Assembly (NCBI GenBank): GCA_019802505.1
Contig: JAFMOC010000011.1
Coordinates: forward strand, 1,133,001-1,197,000
Direction of reading: 5' to 3'
DNA length: 64,000 bases
Source of the DNA: Corydoras sp. C115
Taxonomy: Eukaryota > Chordata > Actinopteri > Siluriformes > Callichthyidae
Shown here piece after piece: positions 1-15,296 of this stretch. The translations under genes and the position numbers were made by a program. Below the pieces are notes generated by a model. It made no database searches and was not told the origin of the DNA. It saw nothing but the letters and a program-made list of their open reading frames with translations. The stretch's first letter is position 1; each line of letters starts with the position of its first letter.

Positions 1-175
1 CAAAGGGGCTGGCATTCCCTTTCACCCATCTCCCCTAACCCCCAATCTGTGTTTACACATTGCACAATGTGTCTTATTCATTGGGGGCAATTGGAATTTC
101 AAAACTAGATCTGTGTGCAAACACATAGGCATCTTGCAAACAAAAGGCCTACTGATAGTATCATTGGTAACTCAC

Positions 176-297
176 TTGGTCAAGTTTCCAGTGGAACTCA
201 GCAGGTTTGTAATTTTCTGCCTCACTTGGGTCCTGGCGTAGAAGCAACACTAGACGGCAGTTGTGCACATACAAAGAATAGTGGTGTCTGTTCATCT
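176..297 (-). CDS. clstn1: clstn1 exon 9 (LamG continuation), last exon in window
   Basis: 122 nt encoding EMNRHHYSLYVHNCRLVLLL, RQDPSEAENYK and PAEFHWKLDQ. The acceptor is CTGCAG. The donor GTGAGTT follows CAA at 176, leaving phase 0. The next exon should begin with the V-C-D-E-E-W-H part of LamG and lies outside the window. Confidence 0.94.
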
Positions 298-3200
298 CTG
301 CAGGACACAAAAACACATATAATATGTTCTTAAAATGTATGTACATTTATTAGTTTATTTAACAACTGCTGTAAAGTCCACTTACAACTACCAATCTTTT
401 TAGTCTATTAAATACTAATAACTTAAAGAGTTAAGTTTTCCCAACTATAAACAAAACAATCAAATGAATACAAATATGAATGTTGGGGAGCATTTAATCA
501 GTAAATGCATAATGGCAACAATACATTTTATTAATTAATTCATTCATTCATTCATTTATTCTCTTCCGCTTAGTGCTCGCCTAGGGCCAAGTCATCACTT
601 GGTACACTTACTCACACAGACACACACACTATATGGGGCGATTTAGAGTATTCAATTTACCTTGAATCCATGTTTTTAACCTTTTGGAGGAAACCGAAGA
701 ACCCAGAGGAAATCCATGCAGACACGGCAAGAACATGGAAACATCCAAATTTCAAACTGAACCCCCAGCACTTAGTGCTGTTGCTGTTAACTGTTGCATG
801 CAATAGTTAAGAAAATGTTCTTACTAATTTTGAATAAAATTCATTGTAAGACAAAATGACAAAAATAAAATGACTAATTTAGTGTGGAGGAGGTTGACTA
901 GCCAGCACAGTGCTATTAGATGAAATAAAAGTGAAATAAACCAGTAAGTCAAAAACAAATAATACCATATAAATAAATAACATCTGTTGACATTAACCTA
1001 AGTGAAATAAAAATGTCTCTCAACATTTGTGGGATCTGTCAATTGGATACTAGATATTTATTTTTCTCTTTTTTTCACCTTTTTCCTTTTTGTAGAACAC
1101 ACAAAACTTATAAATCATACACAACTAGACATGCTAGTAGTCCCCTTACCATACATATTTATAACTGCACAAATGTTCTTATTATTTAACATACAGTAAA
1201 ATTTACCCTCAGATCTTGTGCATGTACATAAATTGTATATTAGCTCTTTTTATAGTACATTTTTATGTAATTTACACTTTACATTATCCTCACAGCATAT
1301 CCTTCTTACACTTTTGGTTACGTCGCTACAGTCCGTGTACCTATTAAAGTTCTTTTAAGGTAATTTTTTTGCCTGTCACCACAGACATATCACAAAATTA
1401 ATCTTTTAAATTAAATTAATCTTTTATTACCTGTCTTATCCGAATTGCAGAGGATGGTTTCTTTGTTTCGGCCACCAGGCCCGTGCCTCATCCACACTGA
1501 TATAGTAAAGGGCTCCTTAAGACTGGTGTTCACCACACCATCAGGTACCTTGATAGCCTGAGTACCATTAAACTCAAAGACCTGGTCACTATCGTGTCCG
1601 TTATCAGTAGGCAAGCCAGCTGTCCAGTTGGTACTGCTGCTAGGAGCAGGAAGTAGTTCCACAGTTCCCGCACTAGCACCTAAACAACATTTACATACAT
1701 TACATTTAGTCATTTAGCAGATTCTTTTATTCAAAGTGACTTACAAATGAGAACACCACAAGTCAGTAGTTGTGGAAAAAAAAGCTACACTGTAGAATTA
1801 TCAAACCTGATCATTATCCTATTCCGTGCCCCTTTTTCATTCATCAGGTGTTTGTGAAAGAGATGTGTTATGAGTGTTACTTGAAGATGGCAAGTGACTC
1901 CATCTTATGGACAGAGTTGGTAAGATCGTTCTATCATTTTGCAATTGTGAACATGGCGGAGTGACAATTAGCACCACAGTGAGATGGAATCACCAGGCGA
2001 CATTTATTACTAGAGCGAAGTGTACTAGTTGGTGTGTATTTTGAAATTATAGATTAAAGATAAGAAAGGGCAGATACAGAAATAGTCCTATAAGTCAGAG
2101 TCAGTGCCTTGTACTGAAAGCGAGCAGCTACAGGGAGCCAATGGACAGAGATTAGTGGAGTGGAGTGGCATTTTGGCCTCACAAATGTATGTTTTCCAGA
2201 GAAGTTTCGACATTGATCTGTCAGTGTGCAGTCCTTTTCTACGCCGCTGACAGAAGAGCACTAAATCTGTTGCGGCTGTTTTTTATAAACTGTGTTTTGT
2301 AATTTGGTCATTAGATAGCGATTTTTGATTGTTAGAGGAACCAGAATCCTGTTACTCAGCAATCAGTGTTCACTTTAAAAAACAGAATATATTACGTTGG
2401 GGAAGACTATTAACGATTTTGCTTTCAATAAATGCATTTAAAAACAAACCTTGTTTTTTTTAATATAGTGTTTGTAACCATTTTATAAAAACAATAAGAC
2501 ACTTAAGGTTGTTCATTATTGTGAATAAATCACGGGAAAGACATGTAACTGTACATTGCTTCACGTCGTGTTAAATAACACCACTTTCCTGAGATTCATT
2601 CACGATAATGCATACCCTCTCGTGCCTAACTGCTTTAATTACAGTTCTAAAGATTAGAACCATTAACCGCTATTGGACTAGCTAATATGCAATCCAATGA
2701 TGGATATTTAGTGAGATCGTCTAGCCAAAAGCTGCATTTTAATGTGTTTTATATGTTTTATATAAGGTAAACTGCTAATTGTAAAACATTCTTGAACAGT
2801 GTTACAGCTTTTTCTGTCTTTCATTGGGGTGTGCTGCAGGTATCACCTTCATTTTTTTTGGTTTATAATAAAAAAAAATCCTTTTTTAATTTTCTCTATT
2901 AAATAAAGTTTTAAGTCAAATAACAAATAACTGATTTTAGTTTTAGTTTATTATGGTAGCTGGTCTAACTTTTGTTTGTTATAATTAAAAGTAAATAAAT
3001 CCAAACTGATATCAACCATGCAAACATGACTTCACTCACCACACAGGCGGTGCAGAGATTTCTCTGTGTAGGTGTCTCGGTCACAACCCTTGCCGATATG
3101 GTTGGTTTCTAGCTCAATGCTGGCCTGGATGGAGGTAATTGGCTCCTCACATGTCTCCAGGTGAACACTTGGGAACAAAGCAAGGCTTCCGGTACCAGGT

Positions 3201-6200
3201 TCATACTCAATTCTCTTGTTAAAACCTTTAAAACACACACATGAGAAATTTGAATTTTAGTCTTACATTTTTTTCAAATAAAACAAATCCATCAATTACA
3301 TATAATATCATGGTTACAGTGTCATTGGTTTGTTTTCACCCACCTTTTACCATTAAGATATGTAACAAAGTCATTAAAGTGTCTGTAAAAATGTCTTTTA
3401 TGCATTTTGTCCAATGACAGATCCTTCCAACTGAAACAAATTAAACTAGGATGTTTTATTTGCTGCTCTAATTATTGTCCTCATCAAATGGCAATTTACA
3501 ACAAAGGGATGTAAACAAATATCATCTTTCTATGTCCCATTACTGCCTTTAATAGGGCTAAAATTAAAGTAAATCTTTGTGGAATATCTTTAATAATTAC
3601 AAACTGCTTTCATTTTAGTTTCATTCCTGGCCAAATAAAATAATTTTTGATAGTATGTTCTCGAAGTAATTATATGGCCATTTAACAACTATTGGAAATA
3701 TTCAGGAGATTTCATAGGTTGTATAGATTATGGAACAGTAATGGACATACTAGGGGAAAGCATGTACCCAGCTGTTTAAGATAACATTATAAAAAAATAA
3801 CAAAAGTCACAAGATACAGTGGTTTGCGAAACGCTGGCTTAAGTTGGCCCATTTCTGTTCATTGAAAAGTTAAATTAAGTGAGAAAAAGATACAATTTTA
3901 TATTGTATATATTATTTATAATGTATACAATTTGAGAATGAAAAAAGTAAAATAGAACATTGAAAAAATTAGTACACTCAAAATATTAGCTTAACTCCTA
4001 AAGATGATTAAAGATTTAGATGATTTGACTAAAGATTTACAGCAACAAACTACTAAAAGTAGCAGCACAAAACTAAAAAATTATTTAAGTGATATCCATA
4101 ACTGCAGAAAACACTTCACAAATCTGCTTGTAGTTTTACTACAAGAGACTAAAAAGGCTTAAATTAGAGACTAATTATAAGCCAAAAAAATAAGAAAGAA
4201 TTAGCAGTGATGGTGCTGTGTAAATACTACAAACGACACAAAAAACAAAATGCACATAACATGTATATTCATAAGTCTGCAAAAAAGTGTTTTTGTGGCA
4301 TTATAAAGTTTTGTAAGAATTGCCAAATTATGTGTCGTATGTAGTGACCATGCCTAGTGCCCAAATGTTTAATTAGAACCTTCAAGCTTTTTAGCTATTT
4401 TAAAATGGAAAAGATGGAACAGTAAAATAAATCTTTTTCAAAACATTAAATATATATTTCATTTGTTTTAGGTTTGTGTTCTTTTGGAAATTTTATTTTT
4501 TTATTCATAATAACAAAAGTCTAGACAGTGAACCACTAAGGATTACAAATGAATAAGTAGCAAAATTCGTCAGAACACTAGTCACGTTTTTGCATTTTTC
4601 CCTGTTTATGAAAAAGCCACTCATGTGGGTCTCTCAACCTAGTTGTTACTTACAGCACAAAAGATGCAAATCAAAGGTGTTTTGAGAATAAAAACTTTTT
4701 CTATGGGTAAATATTTTTAAACATTAATTGTTGCAACAAATAGTATGCTTTTTGCATACTCATATAATATTGAAGATCATTTTTGCAAATATTATTACAA
4801 AAACATGTGCGAATATTGGTAAAAGCACAACATTTGGTTCAAGATGGATGACTGAGGTATTGTAAATGACAGTATTCCCTCAAATTCACAAAGCCTAGTT
4901 ATTCTTCCTTGATGACTACATACTTAAAACATAAATATCAACTCAATCAAGAACTAATTCCTAGTAAAAACATTTAATGAAAGTGAATATTAATATCAGT
5001 AAGCACTTAATTTGTTACCTTGCCAGCTTGGTTTGCAAGTTGGTTTCACATTGATTTTGACAAGCACATCCTCTGAAGCACGGTTTTTTCCACAGTCAAA
5101 GGCTGTAATGGTCAGCTTGTACATTCGCTCCTTGTTGTAGTTTAGCTTCTCTGTGTTCTTGATATTGCCTATGTTATAGAAAAACAGTGTCAAGAAAGCA
5201 TTTGATTGAATGATTTTTACTTTATTAGAAATAAAGCTTAGTTATAGAATTATGAAGCCAATATCTAGCCATGAGTTGTGACCAACAATAACAATTGTTT
5301 AACCTTACAAACTAAAACAGCAATGCACCATGTTTATAAAGTCTTTTTCTAGGTCTTTTTAAGGTCTACCTTACATTCTTAATGTCAACTATTTATATTA
5401 CTTGTGCTCTCAGCGCTAGGGATTCCCAGTTCGAATCCCAATCTGGGTGGAGTTTCTATTTTCGCCCCGAGTCACTGGGATCTACGGTTTCCTCCCACAG
5501 TCCAAAAACATGGATCAACTGAATGCTCCAAATTGCCCCATACAAAGTGTATTTGTGTGTGTGTGTGTGAGTGAATGTGTGCCCAGCAATAGATTGGAGC
5601 CCTGTCCTGTGTGTATCTGCCCAGCGCCCGAAACATTCTCCCTGGATAGGCATGTGGAACTCCCCGCAACTCTAGTAGGGGATAAAGTGGAAAAATAATG
5701 GATGGATGGATGGATGGATGGATATCACTTGTAATGGCAGTCGCCAAAGCATTTCACTGTTAGCTGTACCATGTATAATTATGCAAATAAACTTTAATTT
5801 GATTTTATTTAAAAAATTTCCCATTTAGGCGGCACGGTGGTTTAGTGGTTAGCACGTTCGCCTCTCAGCATTAGGGATTCCCGGTTCGAATTCCCATCTG
5901 GGTGGAGTTTCCATGTTCTCCCCGTGTCTGTGTAGGTTTCCTCCGGGTTCTCCAGTTTCCTCCCACAGTCCAAAAACATGGATCAAGTCAATTGAATTCT
6001 CAAAAATTGCCCCATATAGAGTGTGTTTGTGTGCGTGTCTGTGTGTGTGAGTGTGTGCCCAGCGATAGATTGGCGCCCTGTCCTGGGTGTATCTGCCCAG
6101 CGCCCGAAACATTCTCCCCTGGATGGGCATGGGGAACCCCCCACGACCCTAATATATAGGATAAAGCGGAAGATAATGAATAAATGATTTCCCATTTATT

Positions 6201-7333
6201 ACATTAACATGATTGAGGGGTAACAAGCATGGGGTAAATAAAATATAATAAAGATATACAATGCACTATAAAAGTCTAAATAGATCTTTTGAGAACATTT
6301 CTGAATTAAACATGAGCTTTCTATGAACTACTTTAGAAAAACATGAGATAAATAGATTTGTGACCAAATGCTCATTTAATAGTATCAACATACAAAGTCT
6401 AATCATAATTATCTAATAGCATTTTAGAATGATATACATACAAGCAGAAGCAAATGACTAAAAAGTAAAAACATTTATATGAGTAATTTAATTAAACATG
6501 GCACGTACTACATTCGCATTATATTTACATTTGGTCAATTTAGCAGACACTTTTATCCAAAGCGACTCACAGGGTGAGCACAGGGTTAATCACAACATCC
6601 CTGGAGCAATGAGGGTTAAGGGTCTTGCTCAAGGACCCACATTGGTAACTTCAGTGGACCTGGGATTTGAACCCACAACCTTCAGATTGATTGCCCAATG
6701 CCCTAACCACTGAGCTACCACACCCTCAAGTACTGCATGTAAGCAGAATGGAAAACAGCAAGGAGACAGTTTAATGAGATAAATCTGATCAGAATCTACA
6801 CTCAAACCTTCCCATTAATACTTAACAGAGTTTGCAAAAATGAAAGCTGACTTATTTTTCTAAAGTTAACCATTACATTCAGTTATAGAAATGCACATTT
6901 ACTTTCTCCATGGCTACCCACAAAAAACAATAATGCTCAATGAGGGTCAAGTGCTATTCTTAAAGACAGCAAAATACTTTGGTAAACCTCACAATGTCAA
7001 GCAAACACATCAGCAATGATTTCAGTATAATCCAGACCTCAAACCAAATGAAATAGTGTGGTGGAGCTGTACATAAACAAATGCCCACAAACCTCAACGA
7101 AGAAGAAAGCACACTGTCAAAGAGAGAAGGCTTAAGATGATGTGAAGTGAATTATCTGTCAAATGTTTTTTGCATCTGAGGTTGTTTTCCCCCAATTAAA
7201 AGACTTTTTTAGACTATATGTTTATAGTCTATCATGCTTCATGATACATAAAAAAGAAAATTTAAAGAGGATGATCTTTATTTTTCTTATGACTGTAGAT
7301 AGTAATGGAAAACATTTGATGTTTACTGTATAT

Positions 7334-7402
<69 letters not shown>

Positions 7403-10400
7403 TTTATGTATGTATATAATCATATTTACTAGACCAATGGTTCTCAAACTTTTCAGACCAAGTTGCGACCATTATCAAACCAAAACTTCCTATTACAACA
7501 TGTTTTTTGTCACCAAACGGAATATGGCAAACAACACTTAAGTGTGTTATTATTGTGAATAAATAAATATGTGTATTATTGTGAATAAATCATGGAAAAA
7601 AGGTGTTGTTAGATGCTAAGCGGCGTGCAGTTACCCCTTTTCCATTGATTTATTCACAATAATGCACAACCTCGGGTGCCTTATTTTCATAATATGATTA
7701 CAAACACACTGTTATTAAAAAATGTTTGATTCATAAATGCATTTATTGAAAGTAAAATCATTAATAATCTATTCTTCAATGACGTAATTTATTCAGTTTT
7801 TTTTTAAGTGAACACATTGCTGAGTAGCAAGATTCCAGTTTCTCTAACAATCAAATACTGCCATCTAGTAGCCACATTCCAGAATGCAGTTTATAAAATA
7901 CATCAGGAAACCAAAGTATTGCATATCCATACCATTTTCTGGCTCTTGCTACTTTGTGTACCACCACTGGTTCGCGTACCAGTTTGAGGACCACTGTACT
8001 AGACAACTCTACCTCATTGACAAAGGATTTAATATGGAATTTCATAAAAGCGTCAGTAGATGTAATGTGTACATGTTAAAAATCTTAATCCATATAATAT
8101 ATAACTGGTTATTCATAATGTTTATTGTTTACTATTAGTTTAATTGGGTGGTTCTGGTATTTTAGCAAGAAAATGTATGGCATTAGGTTATAGTGGAAGT
8201 CCTTTAATTATATAAACTAGATTAAAGAGTTTAATAAACTAGTCTCAAAAAACATGCTAGCCTATGCAAAAAGTAAGCAGTGTCAAAAGACAGCGTTAAC
8301 AATATCAACTTGCCAAAAGCAATTTAGGGATCAAATGTCATAGGCTAAGATGAACATGCAGGTTCTGCGTTTATGCACAAGTCACTCTTTGCACATTTAG
8401 TCTATTTATGTCCATCCTGCTGTACACTGAAAAACATGCATCAGTAAACCACTAGTCTTTATGCTTTTTTACATTTACATCATTTAGCATATACTTTTAT
8501 CCACTGTAAAATTATCAAACCTGATCAATTTCCGATCCTGCCTTTTATTTTATTTATTTATTTTTTTATATCAAGTGTTTGTCTACAGTTTTTTAAACTG
8601 TAAATTATTAGTGAGCTGCATATACACACCTGGTCAATAAAATTATTGATATACTAAAAAGTATTTTGACAGGTACAAAGCTAACCAATCCTAAAATCTT
8701 ACCATCCTTGTCAATGGTAAAGGGCACATCAGGAGTGACGATCTCATAGTTGCAGATCTGACTGTACTGAAAAGAACAATCAGCATCCACTGCCTCCACC
8801 TTCAGGATGCTGTCGTATGTCTTGCCCTCAATAACCGTGGATTTGTAGGACTTCTCTTTAAAAACCGGTGAGTATTCATTCACATCATTCACTTGGATAT
8901 GGACAGTTGCTCTAGAAAAAAAATCAAATAATCAGTCCCGTAGAAAAAATTACAATGAATATACAAATAATTTGTCTAATTGTATTCAGTTATTTGGGAG
9001 GTAATTTGTAAGTTCATCTTATTAAATATTACTGAGTCACATATTTTGAAGCACTTTGTTGACAAGCCTAGATAAAAGCTGCATGTAGACAACAGCATTT
9101 TTAGTATAGGGGTAAAAAAAAATATTTGACAGTACTATCAGTGACCGACATTACACCTAGTAAAATTATCTTTATGAGATTAAAAGAGATATTTCGTTTG
9201 GAACAAGGTTCATTCAGCAGCAGCAACATCATTATCATTATCATCATCATCTTCATCATCATCATACAGTATATATTACATTACAGCTTAACACACACAC
9301 ACAAACACACAAAAAGTCCATTCACATCTACTAATAATATACATTAAGAATAGACATGACATACGAGCACAGACAAGCACAAAAAAGGTTTGACCCACTA
9401 CTACTATTAATAATAGATTTTTGGTTTTTATAATTAATACAGGCTTAAAAAATTAACTGCGCTGGTCAGGATTTTTCTGCAGAATGAATGTTGTGTTTTT
9501 AAAAATCCATCCATCATCTTCCGCTTTATCCTGTATTAGGGGGTCCCCATGCCCATCCAGGGAGAAGGTTTCGGGCGCTGGGCAGATAGACCCACACACT
9601 CACTCACACAAACACACTCTATATGGGGCAATTTAGATAATTCAATTGACTTGGTCGATGTTTTTGGACTGTGGGAGGAAACCGGAGAACCCGGAGGAAA
9701 CCTACGCGGAGACAGGGAGAACATGGAAACTCCACCCAGATTGGGATTCGAACCGGGAATCCCTAGTGCTGAGAGGCGAACGTGCTAACCACTAAGCCAC
9801 CATGCCATCCGGGCTTTTGAAAATATAACTTAATATTATTTTTAACTTAATATTATAATATAATAAAATACTGAACTTGTGCCAATATTTTTAATGTTAA
9901 GATCATGTCATGTGATCCTTGTATTTTTATCCTAATATGGAATCGGAGAATGGATTTAAGAACTAGCATTTAGTTAGGCTGTATATTAGTGCGGTAAACC
10001 TAATGTAAGCTAAACTGATTAACACACTTGTGAGATTTCTTCATATTGGCTCCGTCTGAGTTCTCTCCACAGTCATAGGCCTGGATGGTAAAGGTGTGTT
10101 CCTTCTGAAGCTCACAATCCAGCTTCTCTTTGGCACGTATAACTCCTTCACCTGTGGACTTATCCAGCAGGACTGCCTCAAATGGCACATTCTGTCCATG
10201 AATGCGGAAGCCACAAATTTCTCCTAGAAGTGGTAACAAAGGAAAAAATGCAAATAAGTTAAACCTGGGGCACAGGCAAATACAGCTATGAATTACAGAA
10301 AAGAAACCGTGACGGAAAACAGCACATTCAAATAAATAAAGAAATAAATTAAAACAGCCAAAGTTAATTTGGCAGCCAAAGGGATTGGTGCTTTGGGGGT

Positions 10401-13400
10401 CTGTGAAGGAAGCACAGGAGAATGGCTGAGGATTTAGGAAGGGAGGGAAAACCGGGAGATTTAAATGGGCGGCCGAGTGTCTGGTCCAAGCCACTTGGTC
10501 ACAGTGCATCCAGTCATGCAGTAAAAAAACCCAGAATATTGACAGGCATTTCACAGGAACACTTGTCAAAACAATGACAAAAATAAATTGAACGAAACAC
10601 TGAATCGATCATCACTGTGCCTTCCGTTTTATATATTCACATGACTGTATTATCTTAGAAAGAATAGAAACAAACCTGGTCATTATTTAAATAAGTATAA
10701 ACAAAGTTGAACAGAAGTTAATTAGAACCATTAACAGTGAATAAGTGCTTATTAATAATGGAGGTTCACAATCATTAAAAAAAGGAAAACAGCAGAAGAC
10801 CTTTAATCAAACAAAAGAAAAACAAGTTTTATAGAAAGAAGTCTTCCTGTGCAATGTTGTCTCAGAGCCTTAAAAAAATGCTACAATAAAACAATAAAAA
10901 CTAAACCACTGGATGAGAGTTGAGGTTTGAAATATCATTTTGCACAACATCCATATCCAACCATTCAGCCATTCAGTAAGTTACAAAAAGCAGTACTAAG
11001 ACCATCTCATGTGCACATGAATAGATTTAATGCACTACTTTAATCTGTTTTCGATCAAATATAATTAAACTAATTTCTTACTTCACATTCTTTTGTCACT
11101 GTGAATGCATGTGCTTATTTGTTGAAAATTAATCCCAGCTCATTTTGAATTACATTTAGTGCTGGCAAATTAATGGATGTCTCATGCATTGATATTTCTT
11201 GATTTATTTAACCTCACATTAAACTTTTCATCCAGGTAATTTTGTGAAGCGCTGATGCTTTTTGCATTAGTGGGTTAATAAAAAAATAATAATAAAATCA
11301 AACATAACACGATGCAATAAAAAGAGTCCATCATCACCTTCTTTTGTAAAGGTCACCTCAAAACCCTCTACAGAAAAGGAGGAAGAAAGATAAAGCTGGT
11401 TCAGTAAGAGCAAGATGGTTCAGAACAAATTAAGGGAAAACAGAGATGGAGAATTGATTATTTTGCATTATTTTTTGACTGCCCCAAGGATAGAAATTTT
11501 TGTGTATACAGTCAAAACAGTGGAATTATCACAACAGAGAAAAACAAATAATTTTGCAGATCACTTCAAATGCAACATTTATAATTATTAATAAATAAGA
11601 ATAAAATGTTCATTTCAGGAAAAGGGGAATAGTTGATAGTGAACACACACAGCGAATACCAAAAATACCAAAAAGTCTTAGGATCTTAAAAGATCTAAAT
11701 CATGTTTGACTTGCTAATAAACTAAGCATGTGATTTAAGCCTTTGTCATAAATTGAACTAATGACTTGGTTGGTTGGACTTGTTTCTGAATGGTTTCAGA
11801 AAAACAAAAAAATGTAGTGAGCAGTTGTGTGGACAAAAATATCTCGTGTACGTCAGATCAATGCGTTGTATGATGGTGGTGGTGGTGTAAGGGTGTGGGG
11901 GATATTTTCTTGGCACACTTTGAGCCCCTTAGTAATAATTGAGCATTGTTGAAATACCACTGCCTACCTGAGAATTGTTGCTAACCATGTCCATCCCTTT
12001 ATACCCACAGTGTACCCACCTTTTGAGGCCTACTTCCAGCAGAATAATGCACCAAGTATCATCAATCACATATCATGTCAAAAAGCCCATATCATTTAAA
12101 ACTGGATTCTTGAACATGACAATGAGAATGTAACAAAATGGCCTTCGTAGTCATCAGATCTTAATCCAATAGAGCACTTTTGGGATGTGGTGGAATAAGA
12201 GATTCACATCATAGATGTGTACCTTGTTGAAAGTATACTATGAAAAATTAAGCTACTTCAGAGTAAAAAAACTTCTAAACATGTACCTTTTCATTCCTAT
12301 GCTGATGACAGTTATTATTTATCATGTAAACCAGATAATGCATATATACAGTGGGCAGGTTAAGGACGATCAAAAAATATAATAAAAAAAGATTGTTGAT
12401 CGGTGGCTATTTTTTTTCCTGAATATGTATAAAACTGTGTAACCCTTTAGTTGGACTAAAAAGCATAAAAACTAATTTTCAAAACTAGGGGTCTTACATT
12501 ACATGTATTTACACCAAACTATTTAGTAATGGGCACATAGTGTATACAGTACATGCATCCTGTAGGAACGTTCAAAAGACCAAGAAACATAGGGCAAAAC
12601 TTATTGGCTTGCTCTTTAGGGGCTTTGTGACAATGTACTGTTGTAAAAAGTGCTATATATAAAAATTACTTGAACTTGAACATACCATGATGTGAAACAA
12701 ACTGTGAATTTTTGTTGTACCATACACTTTTAAACTACTCTGACTCTGATCATTCTGAGTCTTCAAAATATCAGATTAGCTTACTATAACGCCCTGCAGA
12801 CAGGATGTTGTAAAAAAAATAATAATTACAAGTCAAAATAATCACTTAACTTGATCATATTATATTTGAGACATTTTCATATGTACCCCCAAATACATTT
12901 GCATGTATGTATAAGTATAAATTTATATGTATAAATTGACTTGTATGAAAATGGTGTGACTTTTTGGCTTTGCGTGTGCACTTTTTGCATGAGAATCAAC
13001 ACATTGTACTCATTCCCATCTCAGTGTAGTTTCTTCTTTACGACCTGATCTTGTTCAGATCTCAATTTGCTTGCTGGCCACCAGAAAAAAAATTGTTAGG
13101 TACACTTGCTGCTAGCACTTCCATTTGGCCAAGCTGTGTGATACAATAGTCTCGTGTCAAAATGTCCACAATAAAGACAAATTTGTTATTATTAGAATTC
13201 AAATTATTATTATAAGTTATTTAATTCCCTAACAAATACTGACCTGAGTCATGTAAATTTTACTAATACCACAAACAGGACTTATACCACAAACTGGTTT
13301 ATTGTTAAATGTATATCAACTATAAATAAGTGCAGATAGCAGGCCACAATTAACAGTACTTTTAACAGTAAGCACCTAACCCCAATTGTGGGTGGTGTGC

Positions 13401-13419
13401 ACATGTGCTCGCTTCACTC

Positions 13420-13458
<39 letters not shown>

Positions 13459-15245
13459 CGCTGCAGTTAAAACATGGATTCAATGTCAATTGACCCCACA
13501 TAGTGTGTGAGTAAGTATGCCCAACAATAGATTAGCACCCTGTCCTGGATGTTTCTGGCCAGCACCTGAAATGTTCTTCTGGAATGGCATGTGGAACGCC
13601 CTTGCCACACAAGTTTAGGATTATGCAAAAGATAATGAAAGAATGAATGAAAATCTAAATTTCAAACTGGTGTTAAATAGAGCAGGCAAAAAATGTTCAA
13701 AAGTGCATATCCAAGCAGTTTGTGACAATTTTAGAAATATATCAATTTAGCTCAGCAGCACAGAGCTCACACAAGCCTTTTTAACACTTCCCCCTTCTTT
13801 TTGTGTAAACTTTCAGAGGACTATCAACCAGCTGTTGTTGTGTATGTGTGACAAAGAAGCTGCAGCTGATGGTGTGTGTTGTTTGTCAAAAACAATAAAA
13901 TGTAGTAATAATGACTACACTGTCTTGTGCAGGATACACAAAATGAGTAGATAACTCTATGTGCAATTCACAATCGCTTTGTGAATATGGTGTATACTTA
14001 CATTTATTTGATAGTTTCGTAGTGGGATTTCGAGATTTTGTTTTGTTTTGTGAGGGTGCCTTATTTAATTTAAAGAGCAGGGATCTATTAAAGTCTGATC
14101 TTCATTATGTTTGAATAGAACAAACAAACAAAGGGTGTTTGGACTACACTGTCTGACAATAATAACCCTCCCCGTGAGTGGTCAATCAACACAGATCACA
14201 ACAAGAACAAGGCATTTAATAATAAACACGATCACAAAGTTCTAAGCAACTAAAGGCTGTTATTAGAGTTCATTGGGATAAGCCATAGCCATAGTACTTG
14301 GTGTGACCGGGAAACAAACATGGGACCTTCAGGTCACAAGGCTGGTTCCTTAACCACAAGCCTTAAATTGTGACCATAAAATCACTGCCCTCCAAACTGC
14401 CAAAATGCAGTTTGCAAAAGATCATGTGAACAAGCCAGTTGTTTGTACAGATTAATGCCAAAATATTTTTATTACTTATTAATTTTACCTTCTAACAAGA
14501 TGCTCTAATATACAGGTAAAAGCAAATACTGGTAAAACCAAATTGTTCCTGAATGGTCGTGAGAATGAAGGATCATAGAGGATGTTTTGATATAATTTTT
14601 CATTGCATTCATGGCAGTGTGCTTGGTCAAATTGTGTGAGAGGACTTTTTGCACGATACAGAACTCACGGCAGCACCCACCTACTTATGACACAAACAGT
14701 TTTAATTGATCCCAATCCTGCTTATAAAGCGCATCCCCCAATCCACTCAGTATATCAGTAGACTCAGAAAACGTCTTATGTTTAGAACATTTTTAGGTGA
14801 ATGTAAATCCTTCTGTTCAAAGAACGTTCTTAGTTCTCTAGATAGGTGGCTCAGAGAATGGTGACAAAATAGGAAGCAATGAAAATGTTAATGTAGTGAA
14901 AGGCGTTAACGAATCAGAGATTGAAGATGTCAGCATGTCATGTTATTATTAATTTGGATCAATCAAGAACAGGATATTAAAAAATGTTCACCATTTACAT
15001 TTCGTCCTTTGTATAATTTTTTCTTAACATAAAATAAAATACTATATATATTTATAGGGCGGCACGGTGGCTTAGTGGTTAGCACATTCGTCTCTCAGCA
15101 CTAGTGATTCCCGGTTCGAATCCCCATCTGGGTGGAGTTTCCATGTTCTCCCAGTGTCCGCGTGGGTTTCCTCCGGGTTCTCCGGTTTCCTCCCACAGTC
15201 CAAAAACAAGGGTCAAGTCAATTGAGTTCTCCAAATTGTCCCATA

Positions 15246-15296
<51 letters not shown>

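Noticed and set aside
7163..7541. Cys-Val and His-Thr rich open frames
   Set aside because: (TG)n microsatellite translation.
7435..8138. Open frames at 7851-8138 as a small gene
   Set aside because: They cross the exact right boundary of the hAT-type MITE and show no family features.
10000..10569. 189-codon open frame on minus
   Set aside because: Only 10028-10223 is clstn1 exon 4. The upstream part is intron read-through past a clear CTTCTAG acceptor.
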